Source: [Phialemoniopsis] sp. UDSM-2020
Taxonomy: Eukaryota; Ascomycota; Sordariomycetes; Thyridiales; Thyridiaceae
Length of the DNA: 64,000 bases
Reading direction: 5' to 3'
NCBI GenBank assembly: GCA_018873225.1
Contig: JAEILZ010000002.1
Coordinates: forward strand, 3,534,001-3,598,000
Below are positions 53,519 through 64,000 of this stretch, one piece after another; the stretch's first letter is position 1; each line of letters begins with the position of its first letter. The notes under the pieces are model-generated. The model did not search any database. It saw nothing but the letters and a program-made list of their open reading frames with translations, and had not been told where the DNA came from. Both the position numbers and the translations under genes were made by a program.

Positions 53519-56129
53519 CTAGGCGCTAAATACCGTTGCAGTGGGCCACTTGTTCCGGGCAGCGGTCCGGAACGCCTCGAGGTCGCTGCTCTTCCACCCC
53601 TGGAGCACCTCGTCTACCTCGAGCGCCTGCTCGAGCGTGATACCCTCGAGCTTGATTGTCTCGGCCGCCTCCTTCTCGCAGCTGGCCTTGTCCACGCCGA
53701 TGACGCGGTCTGCCTGCGCCGCCGCCAGTACATGCGGTGCGCTGCCCTGGTGCGCCTTGCGGAACTCGGCATTGACCGTCTTCAGGTCGCGGCCGGAATC
53801 TATGAGGGTAAAGTCGGCCTTGAGGACCTCCTTGACGTGTGCGGGGAGTGCATTGACCGTCTCGTCGTCGAGGGCGGATCTCAGGCGCACAGCGTCCAGG
53901 TGCACCTTGGGGTGCTTGGCATCGAGGGCGTGTGCGGCGTTGAGGCAGCCGAGTGCCAGGACGTACTTTTCTGTAGCCAGGTATCAGTAAGACAAATAAA
54001 GCAAAAAGAATTGCCCGAATAATAGAGTAGATAGAAAGAAATGACCTACTCCTCCTGAGGAAGACCTCGAAGCCGGCCAGCTGGGCCTCGATGTTGCGGG
54101 GGCTGAACTGCAGCAGCGGCGTGAGGAACTTCATCACGTCGCCCAGGTGGTCCTTGGTCTGGGCCAGCTTCTTGCCGTCCGGATCGTCATCCTTCTTGGC
54201 CGCCGGCTCTTCGCCCTTGCCCTTCTGCGCCGTCGCCTTGTTGGGGTCCTGCTTGGCCGCCTTCTCCGCGGCCTCGCGCTCGGCCTTTTGCGCCTCCTTC
54301 TTGGCCTTCTTGGCCGCCTTCTTCTTCTCCGCCGCGTCGTCGGCGCCACCCTCTGCCGCCGCGCCGTTGACGCCGTTCGCCAGGCCGGCTCCCGATGCGT
54401 CGTACATGCTGACGTAGAGCTTGACGGCGTCGAGAGCAGCGCGCGAATAGAAGGGGTGCTCGCGCAGGCGGTCCTCCCATCTGATCATGTCGATGTATGC
54501 CCTAATCAGACCCTTGCGCAGCGAGAAGCTGTGGAAGTCGAACTGGTCCTCTTGCCAAATGTCGAAAATGTTCCAGATCTGATGGAAGCGCTTCAGAGCC
54601 CGGCCGGTCTCGCCCTTGCGGGCAAACGCCTCCCCGTCCTCCGTCAGGAACCACACACACTGCATGTCTAGCAGATCCACGAGCGGGCCGCCGACCGTCT
54701 CCGCACGAGTGAACATGCCCATCGTTTTGAGCGCCTTCTCATTCTCGTTGTTGCGCAGCTGATACTTGGCGGCCTTGCTGTTGATGTAGCGGTCCTTGGT
54801 ATCTAGCGAGCGAGCGTAGTCCATGGCCTCGGAAGCCTTTTTGATGTTGCCGTGGTGCTTGTATATCCTGGCCTTGGTCATGGCGAAGTCGACGCTCTTG
54901 GGCTCGAGCTCAATCGCCTTCTCGCAGTACTCCATCGCCTTGGCGAGATCGCGGCTGAGATGGTAGTTGTAGTGCTGCGCCAGAAAGTAGAGGGCGGCAG
55001 CCTTGCCCTGCTCCTTCTTGCCGTCTTCAGATTTCAGGTACTCCTCAGCCAGTGCAGGTAGGGTCTCCTTCTTGAAAGAGTCAGAGTAGAGGTGCTTCAG
55101 ATTAGCAAACGTGGACGGGACCGCTTTGTTCAGCATCAACGTCAGGTACTTGCGAGCCGCTTCTCTGAACTCGTCACCTAGATAGAAATTAGCATTGGTA
55201 CCGTCAGACAAGCTGTGAATGGACATACCAGTCAGGAAATCCAGAGGTAACCTCCGGGCAGCATCGCATCGGGCGTACTTGTCGGCGTATTCGTCAAAGA
55301 TGGCCTTCTTGGCCTTGGCATCGTTCTCGATGCCAAGTGTTGTAATCAGGTCGGAGTAGTATTGAGGATGTTCGGGGTTGCGATCCAAGAGAGCTCTCCA
55401 GGCAGTGACTGCCTCGTCCTTCTTTCCCAACTTGGACAGGTACTTGGCGCGGCATTCCATGACGGCCAGGCGGTCTAGGTTGTCCTTGGCGTCCGACTCA
55501 AGGTGGTCCAACGCTCGCTGCGTGTCTCCCGTCTCGGCGATGATCATGTTGCGGTACATGATGGCCTCGGCATTCTCGAGGTCCGTCTTTGAGGGGGCGT
55601 TCTTGAGGGTATCTTGGTAGGTGGTCAGGATGTTCTCGGCCTCCTGCAGCTCGCCAGCCAGGTGGTGCGCAATAGCAAGTCCGGTCCAGCTCTGCCTTAG
55701 CTGGGGCTTAGCCTGCAGCATGGCATGCCGGCTCTGAACGTAGCCCTGGTAGTCGCGCATCTGCACCTGGAGGATGGCCAGGTCCCGCTGGATTTGAGGG
55801 GATTCGGGCTCGAGTCTCAGGGCAAACTTGTACGCCTTGATGGCCTCCTCAAAGTTCTTGTGGGTGCGGTACAGTAGACCGTATACGTGCCAGCAGATGT
55901 GCGACTTCATGTCCACCGTCAGAGCCTCCTTGCCGAGCGCAAAGGCCTCGTCCGTCTTGCCCTGGGCATTGAGGATCAAGGCCTTCATGGCCATCGTGTC
56001 GCCGTGCTTGGGGGTCTTCTTGAGGATCTGCTCGGCAGCCTTGAGGCCGCGCTTGTACTGCTTGTCCTCATGGTTGCGGATAACCTGACGAAAGAGGTTG
56101 GCCTCTCTCGTGCTGAGGGGTTGTGGCAT
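53519..56129 (-). CDS. NAA15: NatA N-terminal acetyltransferase auxiliary subunit (Naa15/Nat1)
   Basis: Two exons on the minus strand (56129-54050 and 53970-53519) give 843 residues. The intron must be removed: reading through it switches to a non-coding frame. Splicing at A|GTAGGT joins FEVFLRR to KKYVLALGCLNAAHALDAKH. The whole chain is tetratricopeptide-like helices: MPQPLSTREANLFRQVIRNHEDKQYKRGLKAAEQIL at the start, then repeated units such as CWHVYGLLYRTHKNFEEAIKAYKFALRLEP. A Lys/Glu-rich segment (KKKAAKKAKKEAQKAE, about 615-660) is the basic region found in all Naa15 proteins. It anchors Naa10 to the ribosome for cotranslational N-terminal acetylation. Size and layout match the family. 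Confidence 0.95.
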
Positions 56130-56949
56130 CGGGAAGGTTCAGAGTCGTCACTGTCGGTCCGCACTCGGAGGTTCTGTAGAGGGTATCTGCGCAGGCTTTT
56201 GTCAGACAAGGACTCGAATTAATAAAATAAAGCTTCAAAGGTGACTGACCTTGAAATTATCGTGCAGCTCAAGCGGCAACGATTAAGGCTGCAAGCGATT
56301 TTTGGGTGTCAGAAACCAGGCAAAGGTCTCGCAGTGGTGCGGGCGGATGGTTGGTCTACGGATGAAATGAAGAGCTGCGCAGAAATGAATCACAGACTCT
56401 ATTGCTACCTCTTAACCCCCAATATACCGAGTAGGAATAGGAAATGCGTGCCAGCTGAGGAGCTTCGAGTAGGGTGCCGAGAGTCGGATCTCTGTACCTG
56501 TCGAGGAATAAAGGTCTTGCCGTGAAAGAGAGCTTTCGATTGGTGAATCGGGCTGGGGTTATTCCAGGTGGGGGCCGACCCCAAAATTATGTGTGCCTGG
56601 CACTGGTCTTCGGCGATAGCACCAGATCAGCGCATTCAGCTCTCAGTGCCAACCCATTAACTCATCCATGGATCATTCACTCGCTTTTCACACTTTGCGC
56701 CAGACCAAGTAGCTCAACGCCATTCATAGTGTAGGCCTTGATCTCCTCGACTTTCATTGGGAACACCAATATCAGCAAATTGATGCATGAATGTTTGTAT
56801 ATACCCGCTCATAATACTGAGCATGCTCGTAAAAGTGGTGATGTTTGTCTAACTCCGGAGGCCCATGCTCCCAAATGATCAAGAACTCCATGAATATATG
56901 CCTATCCAATGATGCCAGAGCTCAATACCCTGCGCTCTTTGGCCGCTCC
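56130..56949. other. Intergenic space
   Basis: Promoter of Naa15 and 3' flank of Mix23. No supported gene. Confidence 0.4.
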
Positions 56950-57632
56950 TCAGACGCCCTTCTGCTTTTGCGCTTGGCCCTGGGCCCTCTGAGCCCTCCA
57001 CCTTTCCAGCGCCGCATCCCACTCCTCGTCGACACCGCCGTCGCATCGCTCCCTCACAACCCCCCATGTTCTCGCCCGGACGATGTTCTCAACGCCCTTC
57101 TCCATCCGCAGGAGGGCGGCGAGCCTCTCCGTGCGCGCCTCGGTGGGGAAGAACCGCGCCGAGTAAGGGTCGAGCCGCTCGTCGATGACACGCTCCCTGT
57201 CGCGTTCCGCCTCGGCCTCGCGCAGCGCCGCCGACGGGTCGTCCGGGTCCGGGCTCGTCGCCACGGCCGCGCAGTAGTGCAGGACGTCCGAGCGGGCCTG
57301 CCACGTCGGGAACAGCACCTTGTCCTTGAAGGCGGCGCACGAGCCGTCCGCTATCCGCCCTCCCGCGATGCGTGGGGGCCCGCGCTGGTGCGTCGAGGAC
57401 GGGTCGAAGCCCGCGGCCGAGGGCGTGACGAGGGCGTTGAGGTTCTGCGTTATCGAGTCGTCGATGGCGCTGCGGGAGAGACGGAGGAACTCTGGGGTGG
57501 TGGCGTCAGTTACATTGTTGAATAACTTTGGGAAGAGAAGAGGTATGGGGAAGAGGGAGGATTACCTCTGAGCGCGGAGGTCGAGAAGCAGAACTGCGGC
57601 GTCAGCGCCGGTTGCGCCGGCGGCTGGCTCAT
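56950..57632 (-). CDS. MIX23: Mix23/Cid2 family mitochondrial intermembrane-space protein
   Basis: Two exons on the minus strand (57632-57566 and 57491-56950) encode 202 residues. The family core is EFLRLSRSAIDDSITQNLNAL, then the cysteine pair CAAFKDKVLFPTWQARSDVL..HYC (21 residues apart), and the helical RTERLAALLRMEKGVENIVRARTWGVVRERC. Vertebrate relatives are CCDC58/MIX23; yeast Mix23 is imported through Mia40 and affects mitochondrial protein import. In fungal annotation the family is often called caffeine-induced death protein 2. The fungal insert between helices (PSAAGFDPSSTHQRGPPR) and the basic Gln/Lys tail are normal variants. Confidence 0.85.
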
Positions 57633-60600
57633 GATGGGTTCGTCACCACGTCTGGTGCTGCCGGTGTGGCGTGGCTCGTTCTTTGCGGCGTCCTTCGTCG
57701 GGGGAGCCGGCCCTTCGGACCACAAGAACCTGGCCAGATTGAGTGATGATGTATCACGAGTATCGTGTGCTACTGGAACTGATTCGTTGTCGGTCAAAGT
57801 AAGCAACGCTCACTTTTTGTGGTCGGATGGAAGCAAGCTAGAGTGGTGGTAATGGTGGTGATGGTGGTGGTGTCATGGAATGGAGGCAGAAGCTATGACA
57901 TGCTCCTTGGGGAAGAAGTGGGTCAACCATGATTAAGCTTCACATGCGCCGCTCAGCGAGCCTCACTTCTTCCTAGCAAGAATATGCTTCTTCAATCTAT
58001 TGTACAAGCTTGAAATTGTAGAAGCTTGAAGTTCTAGTTGCTTTTGAACATCAAGTCGATATATCGCAAGGTCTCGCTCCAATATCACAGGTAGTATGTG
58101 CTGTGTCTGTAGTGTACATCTCGATGGAAAATGCCGCCTACCAAATCCGAAACCCTTTTTGGGTTATCTTTGATGGAGCAACTGAGATGTAAGTAGAGCA
58201 ATCCGATGAGCTTTCGAGGATAGGCGTTTACGGTCAGCCCTGGGAACTGTAGGCACACCCAGTCATTGCAATGATATGGTCAGATGAATATGCCCTCATC
58301 CAATCATTACCAACATAAGACGCAATGTTGAAATTTCCGTCCTTCGTCGAAGCAACCCTCCTAGTGTCGCTGACAACTCTGACATCAGACGCGGTCGCGT
58401 GTCCAGGCCTCGTCTTGAAGAGAGAGGAAAAGAAGCTTGTTCCCTGAACGAGCCTGGGTTGCCGGCCCGGACCCCCGGTCTCGATCAGCGGTAGGATCCG
58501 CCCAACACATGGCGCGACATGGGTCGCATGCCCCCGAAAAGGGGAATCTCGAGGAACACCTGTCCAGTCCGCAGATTCACCGAGGAGCATCTACGTAGCT
58601 CTCGGGTGACGCGAAGGAATTCACCGGGAGCAGTGTCCTGAGAACAGGTCAAGAGCCATCCTTTTCTCAGACACCACGGAGGCGCGAACCCGGCTCAACC
58701 CGGCCGCCAACACTTGCCTCTGGAACACGCACATACACACATACATACATATGTATGTACATACTCCATACACATGCATAGGAAACGAGGCAGGGCTGGA
58801 TCTCTGGTCCAAAGGATGCAACGCCTCCTTGATAAAGAGCCTAATAAGCCACACTGACTTCAGCCGCGATCTCAGGTCGCTTCTGCGCTCGCCCACGCGC
58901 GCGCGCGTGCAGCAAGCGTGTGACGCAGGATCCAGGGAGAGCAGAACCGTGCATCTGGTAGCAGGCCCCCCTGATATGCCATATGTGTGTGCACAGGCTG
59001 TGCCTAGGTTTTGTCTCGGATGTGCAAAGTGCAGCACGCCACCTGGAGAAATACTCGGCCAGGGGCAGTTCAAAGAGCCGACTTGCAGCAATGCACATGC
59101 TCGTCAGTGTCTCGCCCCCCCCCCATATGCTTGGTAGTAGTTAGTGTAAAGCATTCGCGGAGGCCCAGAGGGATTAGACCGGAGGCGGTCCCGGTACCGA
59201 GACCGTTGGGCTGATCAGGCCCACCACAAGCTGAAGTCTTCTCGAAAACGATACATTGATGACGAAGTGTAACCAGATGCATCTCTCGGTCGGCCCAGGA
59301 TCGGGCAGGCAGGCATAAATGAGGCACGAGAACCTCGCCGAGTACATCTACGGTAGCGAGAAAAGGAGCCGACAGTGCACACCTGGCCCCTCTCACCTTG
59401 CATCGCTTGTCGTCCAGGGGGTGGGCGTTGGGGTGCTGCACGTCTGCGAAACAGGAAAAAAGGAAATATCGACCAGCGCTCGTCCTGTGGCTCGACAAGA
59501 CTCTTTCAACGTCATAACCTGGGGTCTTTTTTTCGGCGAGATGGAGTCTTTCTCCCGCTGCAGGTCACAGAGTTTCATCTAGGATAAAAGACCGAGACGC
59601 GACTGGGGGTGTGAATAGGTAGGCGCAGAGGCCAAACACCACTTTCTTCAGCTGCATGGCCGGACCCCGATGGACTTCGTTCCGAGAAGGAAATGGCCTG
59701 ACGTCCAAACACTCTGCATTGCTGGCTGAACATGTTTGAGTGAGGTGTATGTACGAAGAAAGAAGAAAAGAAAAGCAAGAGAGTGAGCACGAGCGACAGA
59801 CCCCACATGTTCGTGAGGCGCTCGACATGGACACGTTGTGTCGGGTGGTGATGGTGGTGGTGGTGCATGAGGGGAGTTGCGCCAGAACCAACGTTGCAGG
59901 TGTATCATTGGACGAGAAATATCCCGCCGATCGAGCCGTGTGTCGTAGCGAGCGAGAACGTTGATGGTAAACGAGCTCGAGAAGAGAGATCTGTTACCTA
60001 CCGCTGGCTCGTCAAGTGAGATATGCGAGATGGCAAGAGATCCCGTCCAGACCTCGAGCGGACGGGCCAGGTGGGAAGATCGACGCCAGGATGGCCGACT
60101 TAAATTGACCAAGGCGGGAGACCTCCGTTACCACCCCCCGAGGTGTCGAAGAGTGACGGATAATTCATGACGATGGAAATGACCGAGTGCCTCCGATCTG
60201 GAGATTGACGACCGACTGGCCATGGGCATGGAGGGCTTGCAGGTTGTGTTGGTAAGGTGTGCATGATATGATGACTAGTGGAGGATGCGAGGGATCAAAT
60301 GCCTCAAGGCGTTACTTCGTACAATGATTTTGTCACCTACTGCAAAGGAGATCAAGTCCATGGCTCTTGTCTCTGTGCTACCCTCCCTTTGTACCCTTTT
60401 TTGGTCTTTGTCTTTCTCTCTCTTCTTTCTGCAGGATAATCTTGCCAAAGCCTTTTAATATCCACCACGCACGTTTTTTTTCGGTCTGGTCGCTTCGACC
60501 CGCGCGGCTCCAAAATTACCACCGAGCCCTGCTTTGATCCATGATTGCCTGTGTGACTCTCAATGTTTATTCCAAATATCATCGTGGCTGGGAGTCGTTT

Positions 60601-62700
60601 GGATAAGTATATGTAATCATACTTTGCCCTGAGGCTGTTGATCAAAACAGCCTTCACCTTGGGCCGCCGCCCGTCACATCGGTGCAGCTGCACAAATACG
60701 TAAGGTAGTACTCGATTGCTGATGCTGTACCTGACCTCCTTTCCTGAGCCACAGAGGAATCCATGGCTAGGAAGCTGGAACAGGGTCTGAAATGCTACCC
60801 CGAAAGCAATCTTGGGACGGGGCTCTGACCCCCTGGTCGCCGCATCAATACAGCCTGTTGTCGTCGCTGTGATCTCCTTATCTATTTCCAGGAATACAGT
60901 GCCTGTATCGACCATTTTGTGGTCGGTTCCTGGCTGTGACGAGATGGGGGTGTATTTAGCGACTCTATTTACCTGCACGGACTAGAGTCAGTCTCCCAGC
61001 GCGGCTGATTCCCCGATCTCTGTCCAGTAAGTATCCATGGAGATCTCTCAGCCACTTCACACAAAGAAATACAACTGCGTGATGTGATCCCTTTCTTTCG
61101 AGACATAAACGATAGAGAGAGAGAAAAAAAGGGGGTACGGTACACTTTAGTGGACAGTGATGAAGCTTGTCACGGCCTGTCAAAGTTCCACGCTGGTGTT
61201 TGCTGGGTCGCGTCGACCAGTCAGAAGCTAGCGGATTGCGTCCCCGTCGTGGCCGCTGGGCGCTAGCTAAAAGGCGCTGCTGGGATCAAATCGGCGGCCG
61301 GGCTGGCACAGACAACGCGCTGTACTGTGCTGGGTTTAGAGTACTCCGTAAGTACTGAAATAGGACGAGAAGGAGCCCGTTCTTGCTCGCGCGAATTTGT
61401 TTTCTTGTACGGAACAGGCATGCCTAGTCTAGTTGACAATTAGAGAAATTCAAATCAAGAATGGTACGGAAGGGGAAAAGGAAGCTATTGGACATGCGCA
61501 CGGAGTAAGGTAACTGTAGGGACTAATCTGTCTGGTCTGTAGAGGTACTTGCTGGAGGAGTGACTTGGTTGTTTGTGAGACCTCCCGCCCTCCAACTTTA
61601 ATTTTCACTTCACCTTCACAGCAACAGTAGATCTCCCGTTGATTATGGATAACCTTGAAACTACACAATGATGCCGTATAGCTTTGCAATTGTTTGCCCT
61701 GCTCGGCTCGTGTCGTGTGTCGTCTGATTTACTGAGTACACTCTACTTGCTTTCTGCCTAGAATTCTCCTCTGTCTCCTCTGTCTCTTCTTCTTCTCTCG
61801 GCCGGTTTCTTCTGCCCCCTTGTAATGGCCGTTCCTATCCTTGCTCACACCCCCCCTGGTTCAGCCATCCCCCTCCAAGAAAAAAAGACTCCACACCCCC
61901 TGGGTTAGACAAAGAAACAGAGCATCGGGCCATCAGTAGGTAGGTTACTCTAAAAATTTAACAAGTGACGGGGAAGAAAAAGAGAAAGTCAGGGAAAAGA
62001 GGGAAGAAAAGGACGCTAGCACTAGTTGAACAAACAGGAGCTCTTGCTGTGCATTGGCTTTGCAGCCAACCTTGTCAGAAAGTAGCTACCCCCAATCGCT
62101 TACCACCAACGCCAGTCCCCATTCTGACCTGGAAGTGTACTGTACAAATTACACCTCGTCCGAAAATCTGCAGGGCCGCCCGCAGGCAGAACAACAAAAC
62201 AGCTGGAGGTCCGCCCAGCAGCACGCACCACCAGCCAGACAGACAGACAAGAAGAAGAGGGACCGATTCGATCCAATTGATTGACGGATTGATTGCCTCA
62301 TGATTTGGTCCCGGGACAGCCACACGAGCTGTCTCGACAGGACAAACCGCTGCCGCCGCCGCCGGGGACAACAGAGACACACCAGGCTTGTCTTCACGAC
62401 GCACACCCCCCTCCGAACCTCGTTCACGCCTCACCACCCTGCTGGTCCTTATCCTCACCCTCCTCCTCCTCCTTGTCGTCGTCCTGTGTTGTCGTCTGTG
62501 TCTGTGTCTGTGGCCTGCCTGCGCCTGTCTGCGTCTGCGTCTACATACGCCCACCCCTGACACTACCCATACCAAAGGAAACCCGGCCCACGGTCGCGCG
62601 CGTCCTTCCCCTTGTCGCCTTTTTTCCAAGCTCTCCCATTTTTCTCGCTCCCCTTGTCGACAATCGTGGCTCCATAAAAATCCCAAATTAAAACACCAGA
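57633..62700. other. Gene-poor 5-kb region upstream of a Zn2Cys6 regulator
   Basis: No gene could be supported. Visible features are (GGT/GAT)n runs at about 57845-57875 and 59845-59865, a CATA/TATG palindromic microsatellite at 58735-58770, a CG dinucleotide run at about 58894-58910, and long pyrimidine tracts at about 61755-61830 and 62450-62520 that look like core promoter and leader of the gene at 62701. The largest minus-strand frame (ATG 60915 to 60352, 187 residues) shows no family signature. Confidence 0.5.
58735..58772. repeat. CATA/TATG inverted microsatellite
   Basis: Runs of CATA turn into TATG around the palindrome CATACATATGTATG, so the tract can fold on itself. Confidence 0.75.
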
Positions 62701-63751
62701 ATGGCACAACCGCCTCTCCAGGCCTCTGGACCTCCCAACGAGGGCCAGCAGCAGCCACATCCGCCAAGCGAGCCTCTTGCAGACCAGGGGTCGGAAGATA
62801 ATACTGCTGCTGCTGCCACCACCACCGCCGGCTCTGTTGCTGCTGGTCCCGCTGCTGTCACTACTCCTGTTCCTCCTGCTACCCTGAACGGGAGTGCTGA
62901 GGGCGCTGCTTCTACTGCTCCTGCTGTTAGTAGTGCTACTCAAAACTCCGTTCCTCCTGCTCTTCCTTCCCTACAACCTACAACTACATCTGCAAACGAC
63001 GCAGCTGTCTCTACAAATGGTGTCGATCACAGCTATACGCAGCATCATCTAGACGAGTCCTCGAACTCTTCGGCCACCGTTCCCCGAGACAGCAGCACCG
63101 ACGCTGCTCCATCGACCGTCGACACGAGCCTATATCAACAGCCACCACCTGCTACCGAGGCCACCAACGGATACGAGCACAATCACGCGGCCGTCACCAA
63201 CGGGGACCATCTGTCCTCAACATCCTCGCCCTCCATGTCGAATCCTCACCAACCCCACGGCCTGCACCGCCAGAACTCGGGCTACTCAAATCCGACATCA
63301 TATTCTCCTCCCCTCATGAACCCGTCACAGTTTGGTTATGGACCACCCCAACCGGGTCCGCCTGGCGGCGAGCTATACAGGTCCTCCCCTGCCCCCGTGG
63401 TAAATCCTGCCATGTCTCTGCCCAGCATGCGCAGCATCGACCCTCTCCAGCAGCAGCAGGCTCAACAACAAGGCATACCCGTTCCGATCCCCCCGGCTAT
63501 GGGCTACTACCCGATGCCTGGCTATGGCATGCACCAAGATATGCGATTCGCCATGCCGCCCTTCGGACACGATCCCCGCGTTGCTCTGAGTGGAGGCCGT
63601 CACAAAAAGGTACATTTGAAGCTGGAGGATGGCAGAAGTTATACTTGGACTCGGGATTTGTGAGCTGACCATGGCATGTTTGCTGTTCTTTTAGGAGATC
63701 AAGCGGCGAACAAAAACAGGTTGTTTGACCTGCAGAAAGCGCAGGATAAAG
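62701..63751 (+). CDS. Zn2Cys6 transcription factor, 3'-truncated by window edge
   Basis: Exon 1 (62701-63609) encodes 303 residues of low-complexity leader rich in Ala, Pro, Ser, Thr and Gln (QQQQAQQQG), ending ALSGGRHKK. Exon 2 (63695-63751) gives EIKRRTKTGCLTCRKRRIK with the first two zinc-cluster cysteines (313 and 316). The next intron begins GTGTGT at 63752 and no exon with the remaining four cysteines is visible before 64000, so the intron is longer than 248 nt or the rest lies beyond. The GGRHKKEIKRRTKTGC start is typical of a conserved fungal regulator. An intron splitting the cluster also occurs in the other Zn2Cys6 gene (13606). Confidence 0.85.
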
Positions 63752-64000
63752 GTGTGTTGCCATTTTCCATTTTCTTTGCTTAAATCATTCCTCTGCGCTG
63801 AGTCTGGCTACGCTTGTGCCAGCCAGTCTGCTGCATGGTCTTGATCCGGACAGGAGAAAAAAATACTGCCGGCTTCAGGCGTGCATTGCAAAATTCTTCA
63901 AATCACCACTTTCTCCCCCCATTGCATGCATATACACACGGCACGCGACGCAAAGACGCGACCAAACAAAATGTGGAAAGAGAGAAACAACTGGGGCAGA

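Noticed and set aside
60352..60915. Minus-strand open frame of 187 residues with ATG
   Set aside because: No family motif, no intron signals, low-complexity basic end and no promoter features; long open frames by chance are expected in this GC-rich 5-kb gap.
1..64000. tRNA, rRNA, CRISPR arrays or bacterial-type operons
   Set aside because: No tRNA-like B-box arrangements or rRNA segments were recognised by eye, and the genome is eukaryotic; a covariance-model scan would be needed to exclude small RNAs.

Overview
The window is nuclear DNA of a filamentous ascomycete (Pezizomycotina). A sordariomycete is the best guess. The evidence is many short introns (about 47-125 nt) with GTRNGT donors and CTRAY branch points, fungus-specific families (Zn2Cys6 regulators, Pth11-like rhodopsins, 2EXR proteins, patatin/NACHT and SESB proteins, MFS permeases) and many short secreted proteins. 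All gene models below were spliced by hand. For each, the exon phases and the total length were checked to be a multiple of three.

Left part (1-45 kb) is loose and accessory-like. In order it holds a Pth11-like receptor cut by the window edge; a cysteine-rich secreted protein; a 2EXR protein; a likely galactoside/oligosaccharide module (maltose-type permease, Thr-rich secreted protein, GH36 alpha-galactosidase, divergent Zn2Cys6 regulator; 5.7-15.4 kb); a second 2EXR protein with an acidic tail; a 1.4-kaa patatin-NACHT NLR-like protein; a secreted App1-type phosphatase; and a TauD dioxygenase divergent from a nine-exon DAL5-family permease, possibly a sulfonate-use pair. These are followed by a GNAT enzyme, a GPI-type surface protein, a truncated HET-type protein, a stand-alone SESB-type hydrolase and a small secreted protein. 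Intergenic spaces carry a pair of 165-bp MITE-like elements, a cluster of perfect GC hairpins and a decayed gene fossil.

Right part (45-64 kb) is denser, GC-rich and mostly conserved: a FAD monooxygenase, a sphingoid-base kinase, the rRNA-processing factor Rrp1/Nop52, a four-helix membrane protein, the NatA subunit Naa15 and the mitochondrial protein Mix23/Cid2. After a gene-poor stretch of about 5 kb comes the 5' part of a second Zn2Cys6 regulator that runs off the window.

The most interesting signal is a three-member family of small proteins (17.6-18.0, 36.8-37.2 and 38.2-38.6 kb). Each has three internal repeats of about 21 residues built on IF..P.....MW.R, a CPCC motif and a basic C-terminus ending RRAS. 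One member carries a single in-frame TAG exactly where both paralogs have TGG (Trp), with the frame intact on both sides. That is what a candidate A-to-I edited stop codon of the kind known in sordariomycetes would look like, although a young pseudogene is the simpler alternative.
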